This document shows, one piece after another, positions 31,468-40,217 of a DNA stretch of 48,525 nt. A model generated the notes under the pieces. It made no database searches. It was not told the origin of the DNA and saw only the letters and a program-made list of their open reading frames with translations. Position numbers and translations under genes: made by a program. The DNA lies in NCBI GenBank assembly GCA_026396385.1, contig JAPLWV010000012.1, forward strand, positions 1 to 48,525. The letters are read 5' to 3'. This stretch comes from Microcaldota archaeon (GTDB lineage: Archaea; Micrarchaeota; Micrarchaeia; Burarchaeales; Fermentimicrarchaeaceae). Positions within the stretch are counted from its first letter, which is position 1. Each line of letters begins with the position of its first letter.

Positions 31468-32043
31468 ATGAGAGTAGGGGTTATTGCATTTCAAGGCACT
31501 GTGAGTGAGCACATGCGCATGGCTGATGCAGTGCTAGGCAGTGGAAGTGCCCTTGCGGTTAGAAGGGCTGAGGAGCTTGATGATGTCTCCGCAGCCATAA
31601 TTCCGGGAGGGGAATCGACGACCATAGGAAGACTCATGCGCAATTCAGGTGTTTTTGAAAAGCTGAAGCAACTGGGTGATGGAGGTTTTCCTATATGGGG
31701 AACATGCGCAGGAATGATTATGCTGGCAAAGGAAGGAGACGGGCAGATGAGAAGAACGGGCGAACTTTTAGGACTTATGAATATGAAGGTGAAGAGAAAT
31801 GCATTCGGAAGGCAGAGGGAATCCTTTGAAGAGGAGCTGGAATTGGAAGGAATCGGTGAATTTCACTGTGTTTTTATAAGAGCACCTGCAGTTGAGAAAG
31901 TATATGGAAAATGCAGAGCCATTGCGCATCTAGGAAAATATGTAGTTGCTGCTGAACAAGAGAACCTGCTTGCAACAGCTTTTCATCCTGAGCTGACAAA
32001 CGATCTTAAGTTTCACAGGTACTTCCTTGAGAAGGCGAGATGA
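31468..32043 (+). CDS. pdxT: Pyridoxal 5'-phosphate synthase, glutaminase subunit PdxT
   Basis: Class I glutamine amidotransferase that feeds ammonia to PdxS. MRVGVIAFQGTVSEHM opening, IIPGGESTTIGRLM, the nucleophile elbow GTCAGMIML (Cys80) and the His-Glu of TAFHPELTND are all present. The ORF track starts with a TTG five codons earlier; the ATG at 31468 (MRVGVIAFQG) is the family start. About 191 residues, normal length. Operon partner of pdxS. Confidence 0.96.
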   Translation: MRVGVIAFQGTVSEHMRMADAVLGSGSALAVRRAEELDDVSAAIIPGGESTTIGRLMRNSGVFEKLKQLGDGGFPIWGTCAGMIMLAKEGDGQMRRTGELLGLMNMKVKRNAFGRQRESFEEELELEGIGEFHCVFIRAPAVEKVYGKCRAIAHLGKYVVAAEQENLLATAFHPELTNDLKFHRYFLEKAR

Positions 32044-32099
32044 GTATATGTTTTTAAAGATGTTTTCGCAAAAAGAATGTGTTCACAGGAGGTGTGTAA

Positions 32100-32321
32100 A
32101 TGGCAGAATTAACCCCAGTAGAGCAGATTGTTTTGAAGGCATTGCAGGACATCGGAGCAAGCGATGAAAGTAAGATGAAAACAGCAGACGATGTTCAGAA
32201 AAAGTGCAACAGGCCAAAAGGGCAAGTTAACAACGCGCTTATGAGCTTGGTAAGCAAAGGAGTTGTCATAAGGAAGGTTAGGGAGAAGGCTGCTGGTTAC
32301 TACTTGGTCAAGACAGGTTGA
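32100..32321 (+). CDS. Small winged-helix protein
   Basis: A 73-residue protein with a strong AGGAGGTG site before the ATG. The sequence (VEQIVLKALQDIG, TADDVQKKCNRPKGQVNNALMSLVSKGVVIRKVREKAAGYYLVK) reads as three helices and a wing, typical of small archaeal DNA-binding proteins. The target is unknown. The following flavoprotein starts 3 bp after its stop, so the two are co-transcribed. The 56 bp before it contain a TTTTTAAAG TATA candidate. Confidence 0.78.
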   Translation: MAELTPVEQIVLKALQDIGASDESKMKTADDVQKKCNRPKGQVNNALMSLVSKGVVIRKVREKAAGYYLVKTG

Positions 32322-32324
32322 GTC

Positions 32325-33695
32325 ATGAAAACAATAGTTGTTGGTGCTGGTCCCGCCGGGCTTTTCTGTGCGTATGAGCTCGCCAAAGCTGGTGCTAAAG
32401 TAGTTGTGGTGGAGAGCGGAAGCGCCGTAGAAAGAAGAAGATGTCCAATGAAGAAGATGGGCTACTGCGCCAAATGCGAGCCCTGCAACCTCATACACGG
32501 AGTTGGAGGAGCTGGCTTATTCTCTGACGGAAAGCTTAACCTGGACCCGAGGATAGGAGGAGACATGCTGCAGTTCATGAAGGATGATGAAGCTCGCAGG
32601 CTGATAGAATATGTTAACAATGTTTTCAGCGAGCATGGGGCGAAGGGGGAGAAGACTACGATTGATGAGAGGGCAGGTGCTCTTATAAGAAAGGCCAAGA
32701 TGGCTGGAGTGACGTTCATACCGATCGTGCAGAGGCACATAGGCTCCGACATGCTGCCAGATGTTATAGAATCTCTGAAGAGCTACATGGAAGCTCTTGG
32801 TGTGGAGTTCGTACTCAATACAACTGTGAGAGACATTGATGTGCACAATGGTGCTACGAAGGGAGTTATCGTAGGCAGGAGGGTAATAAAAGGAGATTTT
32901 GTGGTGCTGGCAACTGGCAGGGGAGGGGCGCAGTGGCTTGCGAGGAAATGCATGCAGCTTGGTATTCCAACGCAACACCAGCCCCTTGACGTTGGAGTGA
33001 GGGTTGAGGTACCTGCCGAGATAATGAAGGAAGTTACCGATGTGTTCTGGGACCCGAAGTTCTACATACAAACTGGCCAGTATGATGATTTTGTCAGAAC
33101 ATTCTGCACATGCCCCTACGGCTTTGTGATATCCGAGAGCTACAACAGCTTCATCTGCACCAATGGCCACTCGATGATATCAGTCAAATCGGAAAATACC
33201 AACTTCGCCCTGCTTGTCAGAGTCGCTCTCACACACCCTGTTGAGAACACAACGGAATACGGAGAATCAATAGCGAGGATAGCCTCAACGATAGGCGGCG
33301 GCAAGCCCATACTCCAGAGGTTTGGGGACCTGAAGGCGGGCAGGAGGTCGACCTGGGAGAGGATAAGGAGGAGTTATGTCAAGCCCACATTCACATACGT
33401 CACCCCGGGGGATGTGAGCATGGTGCTTCCGGGGAGGATAATGGCGGACATAAGGGAGGCACTGGAGACGCTCAACAAAGTCATTCCGGGCGTTGCTGAG
33501 GATTCAACATTGCTCTATGCTCCTGAGATAAAGTTCCACGCGCTGAGGGTGAACGTGAGCAAGCAGATGGAAACGAATGTGAAAAACCTCTTTGCAGTTG
33601 GCGATGGTGCTGGGGTCTCGAGGGGTATAGTGGGAGCTGCGCTGAGCGGGGTTGTGGCTGCGAGAGAAATAATTAAGAGGTGTAGGAATGGATGA
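32325..33695 (+). CDS. FAD-dependent dehydrogenase (COG2509)
   Basis: 456 residues with an N-terminal dinucleotide motif IVVGAGPAGLFCAYELAKAGAKVVVVESG. RCPMKKMGYCAKCEPCNLIHGVGGAGLFSDGKLNL is the marker of the COG2509 flavoproteins, including a cysteine group that might coordinate a metal or form disulfides. Further FAD-contacting segments are DFVVLATGRGGAQWLARK and FAVGDGAGVSRGIVGAALSGVVAAREI. The substrate of the family is not established to my knowledge. Overlaps the next gene by 8 bp. Confidence 0.88.
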   Translation: MKTIVVGAGPAGLFCAYELAKAGAKVVVVESGSAVERRRCPMKKMGYCAKCEPCNLIHGVGGAGLFSDGKLNLDPRIGGDMLQFMKDDEARRLIEYVNNVFSEHGAKGEKTTIDERAGALIRKAKMAGVTFIPIVQRHIGSDMLPDVIESLKSYMEALGVEFVLNTTVRDIDVHNGATKGVIVGRRVIKGDFVVLATGRGGAQWLARKCMQLGIPTQHQPLDVGVRVEVPAEIMKEVTDVFWDPKFYIQTGQYDDFVRTFCTCPYGFVISESYNSFICTNGHSMISVKSENTNFALLVRVALTHPVENTTEYGESIARIASTIGGGKPILQRFGDLKAGRRSTWERIRRSYVKPTFTYVTPGDVSMVLPGRIMADIREALETLNKVIPGVAEDSTLLYAPEIKFHALRVNVSKQMETNVKNLFAVGDGAGVSRGIVGAALSGVVAAREIIKRCRNG

Positions 33696-34128
33696 GATAG
33701 CTTTCTCTGCAAAGTATAAGGAATGGATTTCAATCAAGAAGATGGATATAGATGAAAAAACAACTCCACCAGAAGTTGTGCACATGCTCTCGAATGTAAG
33801 AGAGTCTATCTCAAGGAAGGCTTTTGAATTGAGCGGGATAGATAAAGGTAAAATAGATGCCTATGTGCTTGGGTTGATTAAGGGGAAAAGGAAGGGCTAT
33901 CCAACGCTCTCTGAGATATTTGGAGGCATGAAGCAGAATGAAGTCAGGGGGGTGCTGCTGTCAGCATCAAGCGAGCAGCTGCTTCCTATTGCGGAAACAT
34001 ATCTTATGAGAAAGCTGCTCACTAGCCTGGGTTATAATGCTGATATAAGCGGTGAGATGATGTCAAAGATATACCCAGAACTGAAGCTGCCAAAGCCAAA
34101 GGGCAGGTTTGGGAAGAAAAAAGAATGA
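33688..34128 (+). CDS. Conserved archaeal protein of unknown function (possibly DUF2666)
   Basis: A 146-residue, mostly helical, lysine-rich protein: FSAKYKEWISIKKMDIDEKTTPPEVVHMLSNVRESI, then LSGIDKGKIDAYVLGLIKGKRKGYPTLSEIF and a basic tail PKPKGRFGKKKE. I associate the opening pattern with DUF2666, with low certainty. No catalytic motif or membrane segment. It starts within the end of the COG2509 gene, so it is translationally coupled to it. Confidence 0.6.
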   Translation: MDEIAFSAKYKEWISIKKMDIDEKTTPPEVVHMLSNVRESISRKAFELSGIDKGKIDAYVLGLIKGKRKGYPTLSEIFGGMKQNEVRGVLLSASSEQLLPIAETYLMRKLLTSLGYNADISGEMMSKIYPELKLPKPKGRFGKKKE

Positions 34129-34181
34129 GCTGAATGAAGAGAAGGTATTTATCTTTTGTATGACTAAAATAATGTCTCCGA

Positions 34182-34254
34182 GGGGGGATGTGCTAGTCTG
34201 GTATGCTTCGGGGTTTGGGACCCCGCGACCCGAGTTCAAATCTCGGTCCCCCCA
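34182..34254 (+). tRNA. tRNA-Pro (TGG)
   Basis: Acceptor GGGGGGA/TCCCCCC, discriminator A, anticodon stem CGGGG/CCCCG with loop TTTGGGA (anticodon TGG), T arm CCGAG-TTCAAAT-CTCGG. No intron or CCA. GTATTTATC at about 34145-34153 is a likely TATA box. The ~95 bp after it up to sufS hold only an AT-rich promoter-like stretch. Confidence 0.96.
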
Positions 34255-34361
34255 CTGGGATTTGTAACTAAAAGTAGGGCACATCATTGTTTACGCGGGA
34301 CAACCCTAACGATAGCTTACCTTCTTAAATATTTAATCTTCTAAATATCTTGCTGAACAGT

Positions 34362-35582
34362 ATGATTCCTGACAAGGAGCTTGAGAGAATAAGAAGCGAT
34401 TTCCCGATCCTGAGTAGAGGAATCAATGGTAAGCCTCTGATCTACTTTGATAACGCATGCATGAGCCTCAGGCCCAAGCAGGTAATGCAAGTGATGAACC
34501 AGTATTACGAGGAATATCCTGCATGCGCCGGGAGGAGCATACACAAGCTCGGCAAGGCAGTGACTGACAGAGTTGCTGAAGCAAGGAAAACAATGGCAAA
34601 GTTCCTGGGTGCAAAGAGGGTGGAGGAGATAGTTTTCACAAGGAATACAACCGAAGCCATAAATCTCATTTCGCACTCGCTTGACTTCAAGAGAGGAGAT
34701 GCAGTGGTAACCAGCGATAGGGAGCACAACTCCAATCTACTTCCCTGGCAGTTCCTCTCTAAGAAAGCAGGAGTGGAGCACAGGGTGGTTTACTCCAATG
34801 ACAATATGGAGTTTGACCTGGAAAGATTTGAGGAGGCTGTTGGCAAAGGAGTCAAACTTGTTTCACTTGTTCACACCTCCAACCTTGATGGATACACTCT
34901 CCCCGCAAGAGAGATAATCAAGATATCCCACGAGCATGGCTCTCTTGTTATGCTTGACGGAGCGCAGTCAGCCTCTCACAAGCAGGTAGATGTCAGAAAG
35001 CTGGATGTTGATTTTTTTGCTCTCTCCGGGCACAAGATGCTTGGACCCTCGGGAATGGGAGTACTTTACGGCAGGTATGAGCTACTTGAGAAGCTGGAGC
35101 CTTTCATGCTTGGCGGGGATACTGTGCAGAGCTCCACATACGATTCCCATGTTCTGCTGAAGCCACCTGAGAAGTTCGAGGCAGGCTTACAGAACTATGC
35201 AGGCAGCATGGGGCTTGCAGAGGCAGCACGATATATTGAGAAGGTTGGAAGGGAGAAAATTGAGAAGCATGAAAATGAGTTAAATAAATTTATCAGCGAA
35301 AGGCTTCTGCAAATCAAAGGCACTAGCATAATAGGCCCTAAACAGGTTGAACTCAGAGGTGGTGTAGTATCCTTCAACATTGAAGGGCTGAACCACCACG
35401 ATGTGGCTATAATGCTTGATGAGAGCAATATAATGGTGCGCTCTGGGCAGCACTGCGTCCACTCATGGTTCAACGCGCATAATATTCCAGGATGCGTGAG
35501 GGCATCTTTATATATTTATAATACGAAGGAGGAAGCTGAGAAATTTCTGAGTAAGGTTGCGGAAATTGCAAAATTGGGGTAA
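34362..35582 (+). CDS. Cysteine desulfurase (SufS/CsdA type)
   Basis: PLP enzyme that removes sulfur from cysteine for Fe-S cluster or thio-cofactor assembly. The PLP lysine is in LSGHKMLGPSGMGVLYG (~residue 225) and the catalytic Cys in MVRSGQHCVHSWFN (~364), with the short loop of SufS-type enzymes. EEIVFTRNTTEAINLI and MLDGAQSASH are conserved. ATG at 34362 (MIPDKELERIRSDFPIL) is preferred to the TTG at 34350. No sufB/C/E is in the window. A thioredoxin-like gene follows 4 bp later. Confidence 0.93.
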   Translation: MIPDKELERIRSDFPILSRGINGKPLIYFDNACMSLRPKQVMQVMNQYYEEYPACAGRSIHKLGKAVTDRVAEARKTMAKFLGAKRVEEIVFTRNTTEAINLISHSLDFKRGDAVVTSDREHNSNLLPWQFLSKKAGVEHRVVYSNDNMEFDLERFEEAVGKGVKLVSLVHTSNLDGYTLPAREIIKISHEHGSLVMLDGAQSASHKQVDVRKLDVDFFALSGHKMLGPSGMGVLYGRYELLEKLEPFMLGGDTVQSSTYDSHVLLKPPEKFEAGLQNYAGSMGLAEAARYIEKVGREKIEKHENELNKFISERLLQIKGTSIIGPKQVELRGGVVSFNIEGLNHHDVAIMLDESNIMVRSGQHCVHSWFNAHNIPGCVRASLYIYNTKEEAEKFLSKVAEIAKLG

Positions 35583-35586
35583 GTCA

Positions 35587-36246
35587 ATGATTCTATGCCT
35601 TGTTGCAATGGTAATATTCGGTGTGCTGGGGATATTCTCGGCAAAATACCGCGAGCTTGCAAAGGAGGCATTCGGCTGTGTCTTCAAAACGATTCAGCTC
35701 AAGCCATGCGACACCAAGCTTGACCAGAGGATAAAATCGAAGCTTATTGCAAAACTAATGAAGTATTCGCCTTGGCTTGCAAAGCTTACGTATAAAAATT
35801 TCTACATTCTCTCCTGGATCTTCACTTTGCTCTTCTTTGGCAGCATGGCTTACACCGCATATTCGTTATATAACTTGGCAGTTTATGGGAGCTGCAGCCC
35901 TGGCAGCTTCTGCGTATTCAACCCAAATGCGAATATTACGGAAGATAATAATGTCTGCAACATAACTGGTAAGTTCATTGAATTCTACGGTGCAGAATGC
36001 CCTCACTGCAATAAGATGATCCCCGTAGTCGCACAGGTTGAGAATGAAACGGGTGTGCATTTCGATAAACTTGAGATATGGCACAACGACACCAACAAGA
36101 ATATCTACTTAATATATTCGGAGTACATAAACAGAGACTGCGGTTCTCTTGGCATACCTACGTTTGTAGCGTTGAAGACGAACAATTCGATGTGCGGAGA
36201 AAAGACAGTGGATGAGCTGAAAACGTTCATAATTCAGAACGGCTAG
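35587..36246 (+). CDS. Membrane-anchored thioredoxin-like protein
   Basis: About 219 residues from the ATG at 35587; the ORF-track start lies inside sufS. Two membrane helices: the N-terminus (MILCLVAMVIFGVLGIF) and ~residues 78-100 (ILSWIFTLLFFGSMAYTAY), separated by a basic cytoplasmic loop. Then an extracytoplasmic domain with a thioredoxin-like CPHC site (FIEFYGAECPHCNKMIPVV) and a cis-Pro-like LGIPTFVAL. A disulfide oxidoreductase facing outward is likely. Linked by 4 bp to the cysteine desulfurase. Ends in CTAG, shared with the stop of the convergent acetyltransferase. Confidence 0.8.
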   Translation: MILCLVAMVIFGVLGIFSAKYRELAKEAFGCVFKTIQLKPCDTKLDQRIKSKLIAKLMKYSPWLAKLTYKNFYILSWIFTLLFFGSMAYTAYSLYNLAVYGSCSPGSFCVFNPNANITEDNNVCNITGKFIEFYGAECPHCNKMIPVVAQVENETGVHFDKLEIWHNDTNKNIYLIYSEYINRDCGSLGIPTFVALKTNNSMCGEKTVDELKTFIIQNG

Positions 36247-36689
36247 GTTTCCAGACTCTTCGACATGACGTAGAAACTCTCTGCTCCTTTCTCAACTTCC
36301 CTTGTTATAACGAAGCCATTTCTCTGGTATAGTTTTATTGCGGGAGGGTTACTCTGTTTGACCTGCAGATATGCCGCACTCTTGCCTTCCCTGACTGCAA
36401 CCTCGCATATTTTGGCGAGGAGGGCGCTTCCGATTCCCATCTGCCTGAATTCTGGGTCAACTGCAAGTCCCATCAGTTTCACTTTTCTTTCCATCAGCTT
36501 GAAGTCAGCAAATCCCGCAACAACGCCGTCAACTACGACAACAAAGTAATCAAAGCCCTTGGAGAGCCTTTTTAGTATTTTAGATGGAGTTACTCGGACA
36601 TGCGGGAAGTGGTAATTTGTTATCTCGGAAACTCGCTCGAAATCCCTCTCCTCAATTCTTCGGATTAAAGGCTGCGAAAACGCGCTCAT
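36243..36689 (-). CDS. GNAT-family N-acetyltransferase (RimI-like)
   Basis: 148 residues with a complete GNAT core: VVVVDGVVAGFADFKLM, GLAVDPEFRQMGIGSALLAKICEVA (acetyl-CoA loop Q/RxxGxG as RQMGIGSA), and AAYLQVKQSNPPAIKLYQRNGFVIT. This is close to RimI-type protein N-terminal acetyltransferases, but a small-molecule substrate is possible. It stands alone, convergent with the thioredoxin-like gene. Confidence 0.87.
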   Translation of the reverse strand: MSAFSQPLIRRIEERDFERVSEITNYHFPHVRVTPSKILKRLSKGFDYFVVVVDGVVAGFADFKLMERKVKLMGLAVDPEFRQMGIGSALLAKICEVAVREGKSAAYLQVKQSNPPAIKLYQRNGFVITREVEKGAESFYVMSKSLET

Positions 36690-36762
36690 GGAATACCCTT
36701 TGCAATAATCTTTTAAGAGTTCACTTTAAAATAACTTTACAGCTAATGCGCGAGGGGGTAGT

Positions 36763-37308
36763 ATGCGAATAAAAGAATTGTTCCAAGGAATTGCAATGGG
36801 GTTAATGGATGGACTGATTACTATACTGGGTATTATTATTGGAGTTGGGATAGCAACAGATGACGCGAAAGTAGTTATAATCTCTGGATTGATAGGTGGG
36901 ATTTCAAACAGCTTCGGCACATCAATCGGTTTCTATACCTCAGAAAATGCAGAGAGGGGTCAGCAGATAGAGTTTTACAAGAGGAACAAGGGCGCTCGAA
37001 AAAACCAGCAGTACATTCACTCGCATTCGGAAATACTTGGCAGCACAGTTCTAAGCTTTATGGCAGGGGCTTTCGCCCTAATCCTACCGCTTCTTCCATT
37101 CTTCTTACTGCAGGATATAACAGCTAGCATGACCAGCTCACTTATAATCTCTGCCATGCTACTCTTTGCACTCGGGTATTACATTGGAAAGATTAACGAG
37201 ACTGACAGGTTAAGAAGTGGATTGAAGTATGCTAGTCTAGGGATCATAAGCTCCTTTATTGCTTTTATTTTAGGAGAAATTCTGAGGACTTTTATACTTG
37301 GAAAATGA
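36763..37308 (+). CDS. VIT1/CCC1-family-like membrane transporter
   Basis: A 181-residue membrane protein with about five helices. The N-terminal GIAMGLMDGLITILGIIIGVGIA matches the DG-containing first helix of VIT/CCC1 iron/manganese transporters, and ISGLIGGISNSFGTSIGFYTSENAERGQQIEFYKRNKGARKN resembles the second helix and the charged cytosolic segment that follows. Iron or manganese export is the family role; the substrate here is untested. TTTAAAATAAC upstream may be the promoter. Confidence 0.78.
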   Translation: MRIKELFQGIAMGLMDGLITILGIIIGVGIATDDAKVVIISGLIGGISNSFGTSIGFYTSENAERGQQIEFYKRNKGARKNQQYIHSHSEILGSTVLSFMAGAFALILPLLPFFLLQDITASMTSSLIISAMLLFALGYYIGKINETDRLRSGLKYASLGIISSFIAFILGEILRTFILGK

Positions 37309-37398
37309 GGAATTCTTTAGGAATAAGACAAATAACAGCAAGCAATTATCTAAGTATTTACCGTAAGCTTTTAATAGGAGTGCACAAAAAAATATTGC

Positions 37399-37953
37399 AT
37401 GGAAAATATGGCACCAAAAAAAATGTTCTTGACTAAAGGTGTAGGGAAAGATAGGGATCCTTTATCTTCTTTTGAGCGCGCCTTGAAAGACGCTGGAATT
37501 GAGAAATGCAATCTAGTGAACGTTTCAAGCATTCTTCCTCCCAACTGCGAGGTAATGCCACGTGAGAGGGGAATTGAGCTACTTAAGCCGGGACAGATAA
37601 CCTTCGTGGTGATGAGCAGGAATTCATCGAACGAGCCAAACAGGCTCATAGCATCTTCCATTGGAGTTGCTATACCTGCCGACAGGTCCATGTACGGCTA
37701 CCTCAGCGAGTACCACTCCTTTGGGGAGACTGACGAGAAAGCCGGTGAGAAGGCGGAGGATCTGGCTGCGAGCATGCTTGCATCCACTCTTGGCATAGAC
37801 TTCGATGTGAAGCAGAGCTGGGATGAGAAGGAGCAGCTCTTCAAGCTCAGCGGAAAAATAGTCAAAACAAGGAATATCGCACAGTCAGCAATTGTTGACA
37901 AGGACGGAATGTGGATGACAGTTCTTTCCACTGCGGTTCTGCTTCTTGAGTAG
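37399..37953 (+). CDS. pdaD: Pyruvoyl-dependent arginine decarboxylase
   Basis: Makes agmatine from arginine for archaeal polyamine and agmatidine synthesis. The proenzyme self-cleaves within [12 protein letters not shown], between Ser43 and Ser44, to give a pyruvoyl group. Family motifs [24 protein letters not shown]-like ([14 protein letters not shown]) and [23 protein letters not shown] are present. 184 residues, normal. The start could also be the second Met three codons in. A ~57-bp gap separates it from the convergent fusA. Confidence 0.96.
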   Translation: MENMAPKKMFLTKGVGKDRDPLSSFERALKDAGIEKCNLVNVSSILPPNCEVMPRERGIELLKPGQITFVVMSRNSSNEPNRLIASSIGVAIPADRSMYGYLSEYHSFGETDEKAGEKAEDLAASMLASTLGIDFDVKQSWDEKEQLFKLSGKIVKTRNIAQSAIVDKDGMWMTVLSTAVLLLE

Positions 37954-38010
37954 TTTAAAACCGATGAGAGACAACTCGGGGTGCATAAGCGCTGTGAAAT
38001 GCCCTTGATA

Positions 38011-40200
38011 CTAGTCCAGGAAATCCTGCGGTGTTGGAGGCTCTTTCTTGTCTCCTTTCCTCTCCCTTATCTGCCCCACTATCTTGTCCTGCAAATCTTT
38101 GGGCAGCCTCTCAAACCCTGCGTGTTCATAGTACCAGAGTGCCCTGCCCTGAGTTGCTCCTCTTATATCATCCGAGAACCCGAACATGTCCGCAACAGGC
38201 ACCTTTGCAGTTAGCGTCACAATTTCCTCTTCCTGCTGTATATCCAGGATCTGACCTCTCCTTGCCTGCACCTGAGCTATTATCGGACCCATGTATTCCT
38301 GAGGAGCCTGAACAAGCAGCTTCTGCTTTGGCTCGAGAAGAACAGTTCCTGCTATAAGCATAGCAGCGTATATGGGTCTCTTTATTGCAGGTATTATCTG
38401 GGCAGGACCCCTGTGAACAGGATCCTCATGAATTGTAGCATCTGTTATTTTCACCTTGACCCCCATCACTTTCTCCTTTGCCAGTGGTCCAAGGTTCACC
38501 GCTTCCTCAAAACCCTGCATGAGGAGCTCCATCACTTCATTCATATACTGAATTCCCCTTGTCATATCGATGAGGACGCACTTGTTGGAAACATCCTTGA
38601 CATTCTTCGCCTCTTCCCTGTTCATTCCGCCCTCTATGAAGACGTCAACCAGTTTCTTTCCTTTGGGCTTTCCATCGGGAATCTCACCCTCAACCATCTT
38701 CTTGTAGACTCCTTCCTCGAGGGGCTCAACAATAACCTTGAATTTGCTGTGCTTGTTCGGTGACTTACCCTCAACAGGCCCTGCAGAACCGATGATGTTT
38801 TCCCTGTAGACCACGATTGGTTTTGAGGTCTCTATCTCAATCTTCGCATCCTTCAGCAGCTTGTATTCTATAATCTCCAAGTGAAGCTCGCCCATCCCAG
38901 ATATGAGGTGCTCGCCGGTCTCCTGATTTATCTCAATCTTTATGGTGGGATCCTCCTTCGCGAGCCTTCTGAGCGCCTCGACAAGTTTTACCAGGTCCTT
39001 GGTGTTCTTGGCTTCTATTGATTTTGTGACAACTGGCTCAGAGGAGTGCTTTATCTGCTCGAATGGCTCTATCTTCTCCTCGCTCACAGTCTCTCCAACA
39101 TAGAGATTGCGGAGCCCAACGACTGCAGCTATGTTTCCAGCCGGGACCTCGTCCACCATAACCCTGTCCGGCCCCATGTATACTCCAACCTGCTGGATTT
39201 TCTCAACTGAGAGAGTCGATGCAATATTCACCTCAACCCCTTTCTTTGCAGTCCCTGAGAAAACTCTTCCGACTCCTACCTCGCCGGCATGCTCATCCAT
39301 CACAACTCCGAATATTATCATGCACAGCTTGCCTTTGGGGTCGCAATTGATCATGTCCTTCCCAGAAGTGCTGTTCAAATCGCCTTTCCAGAGAGTTTGA
39401 ATTCTGTACTTCTGCGCAACTGCGGGATTGGGAAGGTGAGTGATTGCCATCTCAAGCAATACTTCCTCAAGAGGTGCTTTTTCAACAAGCGATTTATGGT
39501 CCTCAACGCTGCAGTATTTGTATATATCCTTGAAAGTCAGCTTCGTCTTCTGCATGCAGGGGAAGCTCAGTCCCCACTTGTTGTAAGCAGAACCGAATGC
39601 CACATTGCCCTTCTCAACCTTTATGAGCCACTCCTCCTTGAATTCCTTGGAGCCATATCGGGTTATCAAATCATTTACAGACTTTATTATCTTGACAAGC
39701 CTCTCCTGCATGTCTTCAGGCCCCAATTTCAACTCATTTATCAGTCTGTCAATCTTGTTTATGAAGAGAACCGGTTTTGCTTTCTCCTTCATGGCCTGCC
39801 TCAAGACAGTTTCAGTCTGCGGCATAACCCCTTCCACTGAATCTATGACAAGTATAACACCGTCAATTGCCCTCATGGCTCTTGTGACATGCCCTCCGAA
39901 GTCTATGTGGCCTGGCGTGTCTATGAGGTTTACGAGGTAATCCTTTCCCCCATAGTGGAACCCCAGCGATATGTCTGATGCCTTTATTGTCATGCTCCTC
40001 TGCTGCTCTATCTCCTCCGAGTCCATCACTTTGAGCTCTCCTGCCAAATCCTTCGATATGAGTCCTGCACCTGCCACAAGCGAGTCAGTCAGTGTGGTTT
40101 TGCCATGGTCCACATGGGCGATTATTGCTACATTCCTTATATACTCTGGTCGGTACATGAGTTTCTGAATTTCTTCTACGACAAACTCCTTTCTGACCAT
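38011..40200 (-). CDS. fusA: Elongation factor 2
   Basis: Translocation GTPase, 729 residues. G motifs: AHVDHGKTTLTDSL (~30), DTPGHIDFGGHV, and NKIDRL. Domains II-V follow, with the diphthamide loop DATIHEDPVHRGPAQIIPA near the C-terminus carrying the target His. It is the last gene of the RNAP-ribosomal operon in this window; the EF-1alpha and S10 genes that often follow are absent, being replaced by the convergent pdaD. The gap to rps7 is 17 bp. Confidence 0.98.
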   Translation of the reverse strand: MVRKEFVVEEIQKLMYRPEYIRNVAIIAHVDHGKTTLTDSLVAGAGLISKDLAGELKVMDSEEIEQQRSMTIKASDISLGFHYGGKDYLVNLIDTPGHIDFGGHVTRAMRAIDGVILVIDSVEGVMPQTETVLRQAMKEKAKPVLFINKIDRLINELKLGPEDMQERLVKIIKSVNDLITRYGSKEFKEEWLIKVEKGNVAFGSAYNKWGLSFPCMQKTKLTFKDIYKYCSVEDHKSLVEKAPLEEVLLEMAITHLPNPAVAQKYRIQTLWKGDLNSTSGKDMINCDPKGKLCMIIFGVVMDEHAGEVGVGRVFSGTAKKGVEVNIASTLSVEKIQQVGVYMGPDRVMVDEVPAGNIAAVVGLRNLYVGETVSEEKIEPFEQIKHSSEPVVTKSIEAKNTKDLVKLVEALRRLAKEDPTIKIEINQETGEHLISGMGELHLEIIEYKLLKDAKIEIETSKPIVVYRENIIGSAGPVEGKSPNKHSKFKVIVEPLEEGVYKKMVEGEIPDGKPKGKKLVDVFIEGGMNREEAKNVKDVSNKCVLIDMTRGIQYMNEVMELLMQGFEEAVNLGPLAKEKVMGVKVKITDATIHEDPVHRGPAQIIPAIKRPIYAAMLIAGTVLLEPKQKLLVQAPQEYMGPIIAQVQARRGQILDIQQEEEIVTLTAKVPVADMFGFSDDIRGATQGRALWYYEHAGFERLPKDLQDKIVGQIRERKGDKKEPPTPQDFLD

Positions 40201-40217
40201 AGAATCACCAAAGGAGA

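Noticed and set aside
32517-33170. 217-aa minus-strand ORF
   Set aside because: Antisense to the COG2509 flavoprotein.
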